From Silene latifolia (Eukaryota > Streptophyta > Magnoliopsida > Caryophyllales > Caryophyllaceae), in the NCBI RefSeq assembly GCF_048544455.1, contig NC_133538.1, positions 38,720,969 through 38,784,968 on the forward strand: a stretch of DNA of 64,000 nucleotides, in the 5' to 3' direction. Below the pieces are notes generated by a model that was not told the DNA's origin, made no database searches, and saw nothing but the letters and a program-made list of their open reading frames with translations. Positions 34,421 to 47,554 of this stretch are shown piece by piece. How positions within the stretch are numbered: position 1 is the stretch's first letter; the number at the start of each line of letters is the position of its first letter. The translations under genes and the position numbers were made by a program.

Positions 34421-35729
34421 TGTAGGAATATGTGTCCTCCGACAATAATGTGATCACAACTGTCGATCATGATGATCACATGTTTAAATCTCATTTTAAG
34501 AATACATGTGGGATGTAATATTTTACTGTCAACTGGTCCACACATATCGGTAATGATTGGCTGACTAGAGTTTGACATTACTATCGTGCGACGATGGTGA
34601 TCAGTTGATCCCCTTAGGTCATACCTATAGGGAAATACTCTTAATTGATTATTTAGTAAATCGTATGCCGATACGGGTTAATTAAATTGCTTAAAATTGA
34701 CGGATGATTTTATGAATAAAGTTAACGTGTCTTATTGTAATTCGATTAAATTAGATACGGTCTAAGTAATCGAATTGTTTTATTACTTAGATTAAAATAT
34801 TGTTTACGAAACAATTGAAATAGAATGAATAATTTATTATAAATACAAGTTGTTGTAGTTTATAATTGTATGACCCATTTTGGTACAAGTAATTGTGAAT
34901 TACTAATTATTTTTGTATGTGACATATTTAATTTATATGATGATTTTTAATATGTTAAAAATGCATTATAATGTAACATGTTTGTAACATGTCACATATG
35001 TCACATTTGACAAATGACAAAAAAAATAAAATGGACCACCATATTATATGGGGTGACCGAAAATGGAGGGTTAAGGGTGAGTGTGCCTTAATTAAGTTGT
35101 TTAGTGGAAGGCATCATGATCAACCTCTACATGATAGGGTTGCATGCCTACCCCTTGAATAAAACAACCTAAAAAAGCAAATGTGCATACATTGGCACAC
35201 TTTTTTCCTCCCTCCTAAAAACCGGTTTCCCCTTCCCCCTTATTGATGTGAATTGTTCTCATTTTATATTATTCATTCCACTTTTCTACTATTTTTCTAG
35301 AGTGAGAAAAATACTACCATTTCTCTACAATTTGTGAAATAAACTTAGAGAAAGAAACCTCATAAAATTACTTCCTCTTGAACCGATTTTTCAAGAGCAA
35401 AATAACAATTTATTTGTGTCATTTTAAGGAAGGATTTTATTAATACTAGTCTTATGTTAATAAAATCTATTAAGGGTATTCCTTGGGTATATGCTTTTGG
35501 GAGAGGTTCTAATTTGAACCTTGTTCATCCATTATAAGGAAAGCTCAAGAACAAGTAAGAATGAGATCTTACTTGTGCCCAAAATCCGAAACTATCATAG
35601 TAGGGATTGATGATTTCTTCTCTACTTCTATTTATGCTTGCATGCATAAGATTTGTAATTATTTTATGACTAAATAATTTCTCACATATATGAATAGGTT
35701 AAATTAATGAGATTAAATTTTTCTAACAA
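34421..35729 (+). repeat. Copia 5' LTR
   Basis: Starts TGTAGGAATATGTG (TGTTGG in the other copy) and ends TTCTAACA. By eye about 30 substitutions and a few indels separate it from 54837-56134, roughly 98% identity. A TATAAATA at 34849 is a possible TATA box. The same LTR start is seen a third time at 63966. Confidence 0.92.
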
Positions 35730-35731
35730 GT

Positions 35732-35747
35732 GGTATCAGAGCCTTAG
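35732..35747 (+). other. Copia primer binding site (tRNA-iMet)
   Basis: TGGTATCAGAGCCTTA begins 3 nt after the LTR end. This is the standard initiator-methionine tRNA site of plant copia elements. Confidence 0.95.
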
Positions 35748-36757
35748 GTTGTTTGCATGCAAATCGGTTTATAGTTTTTCCGAGTTATATGATTAACATA
35801 CAAAACTAATTAATTTGGTTTTATGAAGATAAACCTTAAAATAAATTTGCATGTTAAAAGTTTCTGGTCTTAAGTGATTTTTAGGATATTTTGGTTTGTT
35901 TATGGATTTTATTGTTCATTTTATATAATAATGGCATTAAAATGTGATTTTTATGATAAAAATGTCATTTTTGGACTAAAAATAGCTAAACTTCGATTTT
36001 TTTAGTGGTTTTTGGATATGTTTTCACTTATATTATCTACTGATGGCCTGTAAATTTTCATGATAAATTTAGTTGTTTTGCTCGAAATATGGATTTTTCA
36101 AGTTAAAAATCGTATTTAAATGGGAAAATAGGTTAATATGAGTTATATTTCGAATCTGGTCATGGAATTTTAGTATGTTGTCACATGAAATTTTACAAGA
36201 TGTGTGTAAAATATTTGGCTATAATGAAGTCTTTATGCATGATTTATGAATTTTTGATGAAAAAACACATAAATAGTGACTAAAATTAGTAATAATGCTA
36301 AAACATACTTCATGACTAAAGAAAAAACGTCACATGTTGCATTTTATCATATATTTCAGATCTAAAAGTAAAAAGTTGATAAAAATAATTTTCTCATATT
36401 TTTATGGTCATAATTGTTAAAATCGATAAAACGCAACATTGTTTTTCACGATAAATTTTCGAAATTTTTAACCTAAGTTTTGAATATTATGAGTGTCATG
36501 GTATTTTCCAGAAGGTTCATGAGTTTAAATTTCAAATTTCGAATTTATTTGAAATTTTTATAATTTAATTTGAAGTTTATGGCATAATTTTGTATTTTAG
36601 GTCCATTTATGAACAATATTAAGAAAACAAGTTTAATTATTTTCAAAATGTAGTGAAGACTAATTTTGAGTCCTAAGATGGTTAGGATAATTAACTTGTA
36701 CATAAATATGAATTTATGTAATTATTGTGATTTTAAAATGTTAAATCACGCAAATCC
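35748..36757. other. Copia leader/gag region, no open frame
   Basis: AT-rich sequence with many stops in all frames. I could not recognise Gag motifs. It ends with the first copy of the LINE target duplication (36743-36757). Confidence 0.5.
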
Positions 36758-37461
36758 TCCCTGGCTATAATAATACTGATTGGTTAGAAAAGGATGGTGA
36801 GTATTCGATAGCCAAAGGGTATCATTGGCTTGGTTCAGAGGACGCAATTGTGGACTGGCATAAGTATGTTTGGACTTCAGCTGGCATTCCAAAGCATCAG
36901 TTCATCTGTTTGTTATTTCTGCAGGCTCGTCTGCTGACTCTAGATAGACTACACAAGATGCTTATTTGTAGTGACACAAGATGCTTATTTGTAGTGACAC
37001 AAGATGCTTCTTATGTGATGATGCAGCTGAAGATCATGAGCATCTTTTCTTCTTGTGTCCTTATAGCAAACAATGTCTGAAGCTGGTACATGAGTGGAGT
37101 AGAGTGATATCCCGAACCGATGTGTTGAGCTGGTGGCAGGGACAGAACCACAACAGATTGGGATATATCTCTTTGGTTTTAATGGCCTTGATATACCATA
37201 TTTGGTGGGCTCGGAATCATTGTAGAATGCAACATGTTGTATGGCGGCCTGAAGTCATTTTGAATCGCATAAAGAATGAAGTCCAAGTTCGAATGGGGAG
37301 TTTCAACAAAACGAGGAAAATGCTTGTGTGGAATTGATGTATTGTTGTTTTGAGTAAGTTGTAAGAGCTGAGTATTCAACTCTAAATTTGTTGTTTTGGT
37401 TGATGAATATATTTGTAATAGCTCATTATTATTAATAGAATTCTTACATTCTACCAAAAAA
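36758..37461 (+). mobile_element. 5'-truncated LINE (L1-type) fragment with zf-RVT domain
   Basis: Flanked by a 15-bp direct repeat AAATCACGCAAATCC (36743-36757 and 37462-37476), with a short A-run at the 3' end. The coding part reads DGEYSIAKGYHWL, then HKYVWTSAGIPKHQFICLLFLQ, then CFLCDDAAEDHEHLFFLCPY: the C-terminal zinc-finger region (zf-RVT) of plant LINE ORF2, with the pattern CxxC...HxxHLFFxCP. Only this tail is present, as expected for 5' truncation during target-primed reverse transcription. A 23-bp tandem duplication (36951-36996) shifts the frame inside the domain. Confidence 0.9.
36951..37009. repeat. 23-bp tandem duplication inside the LINE
   Basis: ACACAAGATGCTTATTTGTA plus GTG stands twice (36951-36973 and 36974-36996), followed by a 13-bp partial copy. 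23 bp is not a multiple of three, so the zf-RVT frame is broken here. Confidence 0.95.
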
Positions 37462-37476
37462 AAATCACGCAAATCC

Positions 37477-39698
37477 GTAAAAACCGATTAATATACGATA
37501 TTGGCTCTTTAAAGGCGATTTAGCATAAAATCTAGCATGTTCATACATATTATAATGCTGCATTCTATTTATGATTGTCATATCTTAATTTTATGTAATT
37601 TTTTTGAATTATGTAATTTTACTTAGTATGGCCTTATTTTTAATTGATATTACCCGAAATGTATGGGAATATCGATTCGGTTGTAATTATTGTGATCTCG
37701 TATCACCGTTTTGTAATTTAATAGATTTATTTTATTTTTATTACAAATGTATAATAGGAAATTATGTAATTCATTTTGTAATTTATTTATTCCGGAGTAC
37801 CTTGAAGACGGTGCGACTCGAGAAGGCGATCCATCAAAGAAAGTGTTGCCTTAAAATGCATGCCAAGACCGAAGCTCAAGGGACCATAGGAGTTGGTTTC
37901 CGAATTTGTAATAGTTTATTAGATTTACTATTTTAGGAAGGTCATACTAGGATTTTATTTTTGCATTTTATTTATATGTTGCATGCATCGCTAAATCGCC
38001 ATAAAAAAACATGCATTATCATTAAATCGAGTAAATCGACCGTGTCAATTACAATTATCGTAGTTCACCGCTTTAGTTCACTTAAAACGTGATAGATAAT
38101 AAGTTGACATGACCTCTCGCTAAAATAAATAATTGAGACTTAGCCTTACCAAAAAGTAGAAACCATGAAAACCTATTTCATGAGGGAGTGCACTCGGCCC
38201 TACCGGGGTACAAACCTTGTTACGTAGGAGGAGTGGGTGATAAATGTCTACCCACCGAATTTATAAAGATAAGGGTTGTATTCGGCTTTACCGATGCCCA
38301 AGTTGATGTAAATTTGAATCATAGACACATTTATTCGAAATTTGGGTTGAACTCAACGAAAGTATTCTCGACGGTTGCCGGATGTGTTTCAGGCTAAAGA
38401 TAAATATTAATGTAATTTTATCGACCAAGAGTTCTAAAAGTAGAATCGATTAAAGAGTTAAATCCACCGAGTTATATTGATGAGGGTTGTATTCGGCTTT
38501 ACCGATGCCCAAGTTAATATGAATTTGGATCTTAGAATCATGTATCATAGTTGGGTAGAGGTCACTATGTAAATGCTTTCCTTGTTATTTACAAGTATTA
38601 ATAAAACGATAAATGTTAAGTTTTACACTATTCTGTTATCATATTGTTCTATTTCTATACCACAATTCATATACGATATCATTTCGATTTTTGATTCAAA
38701 TCTCCATTAAAACATCGTAACTAAAGACTAAATTTGAATTTTTCTTCTAAAAACCTCGTATTATCCATTGTAAGGATCTCTTGTGAAGAGTATAGATAAA
38801 AGTTATTCGTGATCAAAAGGGTTTTTGATTTTTGACTAATATATCTACTTACAATGAATTGTTTCTCATATGCTTAATTGAGTTAAGTACTTTGAAACGT
38901 TACATCATTTTGGTAACTAGATTTGTTTGAAATCAAAATTGACCAAAATACCGCAACCACTTCAATGAAAGTTTTAAGACTAAACAAACGAATGAAGAGT
39001 AGTCTTCATGAATTTCAATTTTACTTCTCTTGGCAAAGACTCATTGAAATGAGTGGGAGCATTCTCTTAAACCGTTAAGAAAAGGATAAGGTTTTAAAGA
39101 AGTAAAATTAGAATGGAATTGATACAAGGTAATGTTAACAGTAAAGTTATTGAGAATAACGATACTAAACCTATCAATCCCGACCGATAAGATTTCCATT
39201 GTCTTAATTGTTGGACGCTAGAAAGGAAACTACCCCAAATTATTGAAGAATCAACAAGTTAGTTGTGGGACATCTAATGGGACCTTCTTCTTTAAATGTT
39301 TATTTGATTGACATAAATTTTGCTAGTACTACTTCGTCAATATTAGAAACCGGTGGTGGTTTTCATCATTGTATTTGATACATAGGATGATTAGAATATG
39401 ACGACTAGCAACAATGATGTTGAGAGATAGAGTCATTGTGTACTCAATCTAGTTTTTGGGTTTAGAGTTGTACTTAATTGTGACTATTAAGTGCATAAAC
39501 TCTAAATAAGAATATAAACTTGTTAAGATACAAAAGTGGTTTCACTTTTGTGACCCTATACACCATGATTTGATGTATGGCTAGCCCATTATCAAGATGA
39601 TTATATTCTAAACCAAACTAGAATGATATATCATGAAGATGATGCAAGACTCAAATTGGTAACCCAAGATTAAACCTTAGATTCTGGAATGATGAACG
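37477..39698. other. Copia interior with internal repeats and a protease remnant
   Basis: No open frame. GGGTTGTATTCGGCTTTACC occurs at about 38275 and 38485 within copies of a longer, about 210-bp spaced repeat. Near 39323-39375 the forward reading gives ASTTSSILETGGGFHHC, aligned with the copia protease site LDTGCGSHIC. The catalytic Asp is replaced by Glu and the first Cys by Gly. Stops surround it, so this is a decayed protease and the only pol remnant left of the young Tat insertion. Confidence 0.6.
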
Positions 39699-39703
39699 CA
39701 AAG
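39699..39703. other. Target site duplication CAAAG, left copy
   Basis: Perfect 5-bp match with 51941-51945, delimiting the young Tat element. Confidence 0.9.
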
Positions 39704-42700
39704 TGTAGATACCCATATCCGTCGATATTAGAATTTATAGAAAACCCGACAAACACCCGATGATGATAGGACACATGTATTTATTTAGTTGTCATTGTCA
39801 TTATTTGGGTTCGTTTTACGATGTAGAATGAGCGTTGTCGACGGAGTATTTTAATTTAAATGATATTTAAATTAAAGTTTTTTTAAGTGATTTCAATTTA
39901 ATTTATTTTATTTTGAATTTATTTTCCCAAGTTTATTTTATTGAAAATAAAATAAATATTTGATTTGAAAAATCATTTTATGAATATATTTGATTTGAAA
40001 AATCATTTATTTTAATGTGTTAATTGATTTGAAAAATCGATTTTAAAAGCGAAGAAAACTCGTTTTAGAAGCATGTTTTTGAGCTCGATTTTAGCTCGGT
40101 TTTTGGGCCCGTTTTCTTTACGACTTGGCACGAATATCGAGTGCACTAACCAACCTAAGCCTCTACCCATCCACCCTTGTTCGAACCCCCTATCCACGGC
40201 CCAAATTCCATCCCCAAACACCCCCCAACCAGCCCGCGCATACAAACAGCCCCCCTGTTTTGCGTGATGAATCCCGAGCCCAAAACCCGCTCCAAATACC
40301 ACCAAAACCCGTACCCATTAACCATAACCCATACCCTAGTATCCTACCCATATTACCCTAGCTTAATCACCAAGAAAACCCCTCTCAAACCCTCACAAAA
40401 GCTGCTGGACAGCAGCTATGCGTGAGCAGGCCCGACTGCCTCTCCCTCTCTTTTACCCTACTTTAACTCCTTATAAATACCCACCCTTCACCATACATTC
40501 ATTCCTATAAGTTCTCCCCACATCCTACCATCACTCACAAGCTTTAAACCTCAGAAACAAACCCTAATTGCCTCTCAAATACCCTCCACAAAACCGACAT
40601 ACAAACTGAAACTGTTTGTATGTCCTCCTCGAAAAACAATTCGTTCCTCCCTCAAACCTCCATCAAAACTCGAGTTTCTTGTTCCAAATTAACCACATAA
40701 CATCCATCTACACATTAGATAAAGATTTACGAGCCAAATTGCCCTTGAGAGTACACGAAATCCCTCGAAAAACAGAGTGTTATACACTCTGTTTTCGCGG
40801 TTTGTTCCTGTCTGTCCAGTTCTGTTTGTGCTCGTTTTTCGTGCCCAATAACTCAAAACGAGCAGGGGTTGCTTTAAGATATCTGTTCTCCTCTCTTTCT
40901 AGTTTTCAAAACATCTTTTAAATCGAATTTTCATCGTGAAACGAGGGAGAAATCGCTGTTTGAAAGTTGCTGTCCAGATTTGCCAAAAACGCGTGTTTGC
41001 TTTGTTTCTTCGTCGACGACGGCCTCTCGAGATAAAATCTACCATCGATTACGACCCAAGACGGTTTCAACGATATATGTAGGTTGAGGGTGCATCAAAT
41101 CCTCCTCTTTCTCCCTTTTATTTCGTTTTTCTATGTTTGTTTTTTATAGTTTGTTTTTCTATTCGTTTATCGCTTTTGTTTATCGTTCGTTTAGATTAAC
41201 TATGAAACTAGTTTAGTCCGAGTATGAGTTAAAGTACCACCATGAACACCCGCGTTAACTTGATATGGGAAAATAAACCGCTACTTCAGTCGGTCGTACA
41301 CCCCCGTCTCATTTACATATCCTCGTGTTCAAGGTAGGACATAAATAAAACGAATTTCTAACTTCGCTCCTCGCTTTTGACCCATTGTTTGTCTCGGCTA
41401 ATTCGACCCACCTTAGGACCCGTTGCATGTTAGTATGACCTCTGATTGTTAACATATGACTTATTTAGACGACATTCGATCATTTAAATAACCTAATTAG
41501 ACACATTAGGGTACATCGACATAGCTTTAAAAACCGATTAACAATTCTGTAACTTAATGAACGCATCTCTCTCTTTCACCTAATTTCTCGCTAGTATAAG
41601 AGTGCGTGATTAGCACCTTCTTATTAACACTCGATGAGTTAAATTAATTAGCAAACTTGACCTAATTTGACCCCTTTTAGGCCGTGTAGAATACACCTTT
41701 GCGCGACATCATCTCAATCGATCAATGTTGTTTCTAACTCGTGTTCTAACTTGTTTCCTATCTCGTTTTGTAATCAATTGATCCAACTAATGAACCTGAC
41801 CTAGGACCTAGAGTAGCCGTGTTTGGTTTGGCCGTGATTTGGCCGTGTCTTTTGGTCCTTCTGGTTTCGTCCGTTTTGCATCGTTTGTTCTTTATTGCTT
41901 TATCACTTGTAATTTATCGTTTGTTCATCGAGTTGTAATTTTCAAGTTAGTTTTCTTTTATCGAGTCAAAACCTCTTTCAAAAACCTTAGTCTTGTTTGG
42001 TTAGACGGTTGTGCCCCAATGCAAGTGAGAGCGTAGTAAATCGCATGTTGTTTAAAGCAACATGGCCCGATTTATGCTAATGCATGCTTTGGTGCGTGAC
42101 CCAATGTCTAATTCGATACGATTAAGTGAAAGCACACATTACGAGGAGTGACCCAAGGCCGTGAGTCATGTGAGCCGTGGGCCACCCCTTTGTGCACTTT
42201 TTCCTAGGCCGAATTGGCCATGTGTCGTGTATGGTATCGTATGTAGCAATTGTATTTAGATCGAGTTGTATCTTTAATTTATCGTTGTGTCGGCATGAAA
42301 TGCCTGGTTTGTAATAGGTAGATCCCAACGGCTCCCCCATTCCCCCTAAGCCTTGTTTGCTTTCGTTTGTATGTTGCTTAGATCAATCAACCCACATGCT
42401 AAATTACAACTTTGACAAAGTTGTTTAGTTGCATCTAAATCGACATAGAAACTTCACATGTTAGGGTTAAAACGATGTTTGCATTTCATATATCGTAGTA
42501 GCTATGACCTTGTTTGAACTCCGACACTTGACTTAGTAGAGGCCGTTATTGACGGGCGGGGTTGGGTGTCCTTATGGGCTTCCCAACACGTACCCTCACC
42601 CCTTACTCAAGATCTATGGTTTGTGGATCCGTCTAAATACCATTGGATTACGAGAGTCATTCAAATCGAGTGATATAGGGTACAAGTCTTTATCTTTAAT

Positions 42701-42878
42701 CACTCGTAGTCGATTGGCTTTATGCTTTTCGATGAAAGGTGTAAAGTTGACTTGAACGGTTCCAAGTTCCCAAAAACTTGGTGGCGACTCTAATATGTCT
42801 TAATTCGATTCGAAAGAACCTCGAGTCGATTATGCCTAGTGTGGATCCCGCGACGCGCTTCCGAGGGCCTTGTCCACA
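39704..42878 (+). repeat. 5' LTR of the young Tat element
   Basis: Starts TGTAGATACCCATATCCG and ends CTTGTCCACA. By eye about 18-20 substitutions and about five small indels separate it from 48762-51940, roughly 0.6% divergence. The TATA box is at 40472. The rest is non-coding; several chance ORFs occur in both LTRs. Confidence 0.95.
40472..40479 (+). promoter_or_regulatory. TATA box, young Tat 5' LTR
   Basis: TATAAATA followed by CCCACCCTTCACC, the same context as the old Tat LTR at 7748 and the 3' LTR at 49530. Confidence 0.75.
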
Positions 42879-42880
42879 TT

Positions 42881-42895
42881 TGGCGACTCTGGGGA
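42881..42895 (+). other. Primer binding site, young Tat element
   Basis: TGGCGACTCTGGGGA, 2 nt after the LTR end. It matches the Tat/Ogre tRNA-Arg-type site TGGCGACTCCGCTGGGGA except for a 3-base gap. Confidence 0.8.
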
Positions 42896-43990
42896 AAAGA
42901 GGACTAGTTACACTTTGTTTCTAGGGTCTTTTCCTCCGAGGTGAAACTTGAAAAGAAAGTGTTGGAAAGTAAAACATTACTCATAGTGCTACGATTCATG
43001 CATAAACCCTTAAGGACTTGCCCGGGCCGTCCCGAGCGTTTCTTCGTGATGCGTGGGGGCGGCGTCCCCACTATGCTAGGAAGCTGCACATTGCTCGCTT
43101 CCACTTCACCTCGCGTGGTTCTTGATGGTGGGGACGATCTTCTAGGTACTCTACCTTAAGACACCTTGCTCTATAAGACCGCAAAAGGATGGAGGGCATA
43201 GACCTTCTTGTAGAAGACTTGCCGAGACTTAGAGATGTCTAGGAGCATACATCCTTGTAACATGAGAATGACAATGTGCAAATTGTTTTACCGAGTCTTT
43301 TCGAAATTTCCCATGTCCATTTCAAAACCGAACTTTTGAACAACTTACTTTCAAACTTAGCATGATTTTCAAAACGCGGAATGCTGCCCAAATAGGACTA
43401 GAAATTTCGGCCAAAATAAGCTTTTATAGCCGATGTCGCCCATTTCAAATCTCATTTTTTCAAATCGATCATTCGTTTTTCAAAATCAATCCAAAATGCC
43501 TCTCGAACCTCAACCAAGCATGAAATGCGTCGAGTCGTGTCCGGGTCCTGGCCGTGTTAGGCCAGGCGTTTTTTCGTTCCAAGAGTCTAGAACACGACCC
43601 TGTTGGGTCACCCAAGCTCACCTCTTGGGCTTTGAGTCATGTTGGTCGACCATTTGGTCTAGGATAGTCCACAAAAACGCCCAAAGCTAGGCCATTCAGG
43701 GCGTTTCACCCGAACCTATGGGCTATGTTAGTCCAATCACGGGTTTAGTCATACCGAGTCCAGTTTAGAATCGTGCTATGACAGTTTGAGTCATGTCGTT
43801 TTGCCGAGTCTAAAATGAACCAAGGTCTAAATCCAACCGAGTCGAACCTTTGGTTAGTCAGTCTCAAGTCGAGTCTTTGTTTGAGTCAAGTTGGGGTCGT
43901 GTCCTTAAGTGTGCAGGGGCTCTTACTTTAAATATTGACTCAGTACGGGGTTTTCTTGTAGAAAGGCCGCCAAAAACCCGACGTCAAGCA
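42896..43990. other. Leader of the young Tat element
   Basis: About 1.1 kb without a recognised gene. Repeated GAGTC words occur (GAGTCGTGT, GAGTCTAGA, GAGTCATGT). An open frame precedes the gag ATG from 43850, but its N-terminal extension looks non-coding. Confidence 0.5.
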
Positions 43991-45418
43991 ATGGAAGATG
44001 CTGTTAACAAGCTTACTGAGGCCGTGAACCTCATGATGACCCGAATGGATGCAATCGAATCTAAGCTGGGTGAAGATTCCCCTCCATCAACCCCACCTCT
44101 GACTGATCTAGAGAAACGGTTCAAGTTCATTGAAGACCGTCTGAAGCTCTCCCAGGGGAAGAACATCCACTACGAAAATGCTAGGGCCTATGCCCCAGTT
44201 CAGGATAAGTTGCCCACAAACATGGTACTCACTGATATCCCAAAGTTTAAGGGCACAGAAGATCCAGTCCACCATGTTAAGGCCTATAAGGAGTACTTAG
44301 CACTGAAGGGAGTGCCTGCTGACATGCTCTATGAAATTTTCGCTCAGTCCCTGGATGAACACCCGAAGGCGTGGTTCTATAATCTGGACCTTAAGAACTT
44401 CCCTACTTTCGAAGATATTACGGTGGAGTTCTGTAAGCACTATGCTGATAATGTCGAGATTCAAACCAACATAAGAACATTGGAGGTGATGACACAGAAA
44501 GACAAAGAAGGCTTTACTGAATTCCTTGCAAGATGGCGCGCTGAAAGCGTGAAATTAGCCAAGAAGCCTGACGAAGTTGAAATGGTAGATAAGTTCGTAA
44601 AGAATCTGCGACCTATTTACCGCAATGCTCTGAAATACCAGAATTTTGGCTCTTTCAAAGAATTGATAAGAATTGGGATAAAGGTAGAAGATGATGTCAT
44701 AAGGGCAGGGTGAAAAGCCGAAAGGGTACCAAGGGGCCTCATCGTCTAAGGGCAAGGCCCAAAGAACGCCCATATTGATGAAGCCATCAATCTCTTAGAA
44801 GGGCAATCGAAGAAGTCGCAGCGCCAAACACCTAGGGCATTCACCGATATCGGATGCACTTATACATACGCTCTCCAAAGGCTCATAGCCCAAGGAAAGC
44901 TGAAGCCTATTGGTCCAACTCCGGACCCTCCCGCTGATCAACAAGGTAAATGGTATAAACCAAATGCCTACTGTACCTTTCATCAAGGGAAAGGCCATGA
45001 TATCTTTGAAAAGGTGCTATCGATCAAGCACGAAATTCAAGACATGATCGAGAATGGAACACTCCCGATCCCAACTGTTAAACCCAATAACATCACCAAT
45101 CCATTTGGCGATCACGCCAACTTTGTTTCTGTCGAAGACAGTGTCGATTATTCCCATCTTATCCATAAAATATTTGTGGATTGCTCTAAATTTTTGCCAA
45201 GCCCGAAGAATGAAATTCAAGTCGGGAGTCTTGCTCTAGAATGTACTCCTCTCGTTAACGAAGTTAATAAAGGACAATTCGATTCACCAACCTTCATCAT
45301 TGGCGTAGATCCTCGGAGGACTACCTCGGGATGGAGGAAGACCATCAAAGGGATCAAGGACAAGGGCCGAGCATCTAAGTTGACAACTGAACAAGGGAAA
45401 GCTCAAGACCAGATTTAA
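43991..45418 (+). pseudogene. gag: Young Tat gag, two frameshifts
   Basis: The Met at 43991 (MEDAVNKLTEAVNLMMTRMD) starts a heptad-like helix. The Gag core follows: DIPKFKGTEDPVHHVKAYKE, HPKAWFYNLDLKNFPTFEDI, VEFCKHYADNVEIQTNIRTL and DKEGFTEFLARWRAESVKL. The first frame stops at 44713. The protein goes on in a second frame for about 20 codons (GEKPKGYQGASSSKGKA) and in a third from about 44765 with NLLEGQSKKSQRQTPRAFTD and YCTFHQGKGHDIFEK, where the last Cys of the knuckle is missing. It stops at 45416. The region after the knuckle keeps IGVDPRRTTSGWRKTIK, a Tat linker motif also at 31675 in the old element, so protease and most of the linker were deleted and the ends joined. Confidence 0.88.
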
Positions 45419-46624
45419 AAATTATGAGTCGGGATCTGTTTTCTTATCTTAGTCGAGTCGAGTCTAGGACTTTCTTTTCTTAAAGTTGAGTCGTTTGTTC
45501 CACGATGACCTAGGGTGTGTCCTAGGAATCGTTCCTTCGAGTCTGTTAAGCTTTTCTCTTTCCAATAAAAAGTTCCAGTTTCGTTTCCAAATATGTCTTG
45601 TTTCCAATCCTCAATCATTCCGAAACATGATAAAACGCACAACACACTCAAAGGCATCCCTGGGGTGGAAATATGTCTCGTTTCAAAATGTAAGGTACAC
45701 TAGGATCCTGTGTTTGATTCCTTTACCTATTCCATGTCTGGCGGTAGAAAACCTCCATCAAAACCAATGCTTAACACAAGCCTTTAGATGATTCTCTGAT
45801 GAACCCGGACTAGCTCCTGGTTTCCCTATCGGTGATGGAAGGCAAGCCCATCCCCACAAAATCATCCCATCTCGAAGAGAGAAGATATCAACCCGTTCTA
45901 ACAAGGAATTGTTAGTTCCTACCCAAATTAGTTGGCGAAGCCAAGTTTTCAAGGTGTATCCATTTCTGACTAGGAGAATGAGTAGAAGACCATTTTCACA
46001 AACAAAAAAAAAAAGGATGAAAAAAAAAAAAGAAAAATGAAAAAAGAAAAAGTGATAAAAGAAGAAGAAAAAAAGAAAAAAGAAAAAAAGATGTTGAAGT
46101 TATTGCAAAAGGTTTTTGGTTGAATGTCGAAGTTACGGAAGCCAGAAGTCAAGTCAAGTACCCATAGTTGAAGTTCAATGGGCGAAGCCCAAAAGCTTAA
46201 GTAGTAACCTCTTTACCCTCTAAGTCCTTCCCGAGACGATTCTGAGGGGATAGTCGAATTTTGAGAATCATTCCGCTTGTGTTGTTACACCCACCTTTAG
46301 GGTCCAGACATGGAAATTTGAACCTACATCATTTTCCAACCCATTTGCACTCGTGGTTCATCAAACCCGAGACACCCATTCCAGCCACATCAGCAGCCAT
46401 AGCCCTTGGCCTTAGCACCAGAAAATGAACCTTCAGAATGACGGTCCACTATTCAAGCCTTTTGTTACCAAGCTCCACATCCCAAAGAACCACAACCTTT
46501 TGTACCAACCCTAGACACGGGATTTAACGGTACCTTACAGGCTAGAATGGGATACGACATGATACCTTAGGTGAAACCTTCGAGTGTGTACACACAATCA
46601 ATATGCCAATTTAATGCACCTTGA
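45419..46624. other. Young Tat 3' non-coding region, first part
   Basis: It contains a purine-rich low-complexity stretch at 46000-46090 (A/G runs). No ORF of note. Confidence 0.5.
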
Positions 46625-46625
46625 T

Positions 46626-46676
46626 CGAACTACGTCGGATTTGATTTCGCTCCACGCGAATACGTAGGCAGTCCTT
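46626..46676 (+). ncRNA. Structured motif, copy 1 (GAACTACG ... hairpin ... ATACGTAGGCAG)
   Basis: GAACTACG, then TTTGATT, then TTCGC/GCGAA as a 5-bp stem around a TCCAC loop, then ATACGTAGGCAGTCCTTC. The flanks are shared with three other copies in this window while the stem sequence differs. An RNA element in the retrotransposon 3' region is inferred; no function is known to me. Confidence 0.6.
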
Positions 46677-46904
46677 CAGAATAAGGGATTCAATCCACCC
46701 ATCATCCAAGTTGTCATCTTGTCGGTTTCTTACGGGTCTTAACCAAGTCCAAATGAAGCCACCTTTGTTTGAGTCGGTCTTAGCACTCGATGTAGGCTAG
46801 GATAAGGATATAGGTTCGGATGAATAGTATCAAGTCTCAGAATGAGCTTTATCTAACGGTTTAGGCAAAGATGCTGAGTCACATAGATGTGGGTTTTTGT
46901 TGGG

Positions 46905-47040
46905 AACGGAAAATATGAAAAACCCGCTGAAAAGAAAGAAGGCGTGGAAGAAAAATAGCAAAAGCCCGCTGAAAAGAAAGAAGGCGGTGGCAAGAAATGA
47001 TGAATACTCGCTGAAAATAAAGGAGGCGAGGAGAAGAGTG
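46905..47040. repeat. Three copies of an about 54-bp repeat with CCCGCTGAAAAGAAAGAAGG
   Basis: CCCGCTGAAAAGAAAGAAGG at about 46923, again at about 46967, and CTCGCTGAAAATAAAGGAGG at about 47008. The spacing varies from 41 to 44 bp for the core word. Confidence 0.75.
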
Positions 47041-47554
47041 GCAGAATGTTCCAAACAAGAGTGATGTGTGATGTCCAACTGTTCTCATAAAATCAGTCTG
47101 TGTTTAGTGTCTGGGCGAAGCCAACGTTGTTGCTCTATGATTTTAATCCACCTTGTCAATGCCAAGTGATCTTGATTCCCATGTGCCCTCGGGAGCACGC
47201 CCATGACATATGATATCTACATCCCAAGTCGACGACCTTGTGATTCCCATTTGCCATCTTTTGGCGCCAGAATGGCCAATTTACATTTCTACCCCCAACA
47301 AGTCAATAATTGAATTAAAACCCGTGCACACTTACGGTTTTATTTTCCTTTTTTGTTTTACGGTAGCGGGCTATGCCCACGTTATTTACGGGTCATACAG
47401 AGTGTCTGAGTCGTATTTCATGCTCACCCATCAAGGTTCGATTTCAAAAAAATTCAAAATTTCAAAATTCCAAAAACTTTTTGCGAATTATGGATAGATG
47501 ATCCAAGCAGTGGTACATTTCAAGTCAAGGTTCAAATCTCAAAGTTCAAAATCA

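Noticed and set aside
34210..34578. Minus-strand ORF across the copia insertion point
   Set aside because: It spans the junction at 34421 between Tat and copia and is a chance frame; its LTR part recurs at 54692-54994.
40012..40425. ORFs on both strands, repeated at 49070-49483
   Set aside because: Both are inside the two LTRs of the young Tat element and exist only because the LTRs are near identical; no family resemblance.
46830..47088. Minus-strand ORFs rich in Phe and Leu
   Set aside because: They come from the GAAAAGAAAGAAGG repeats read in reverse.
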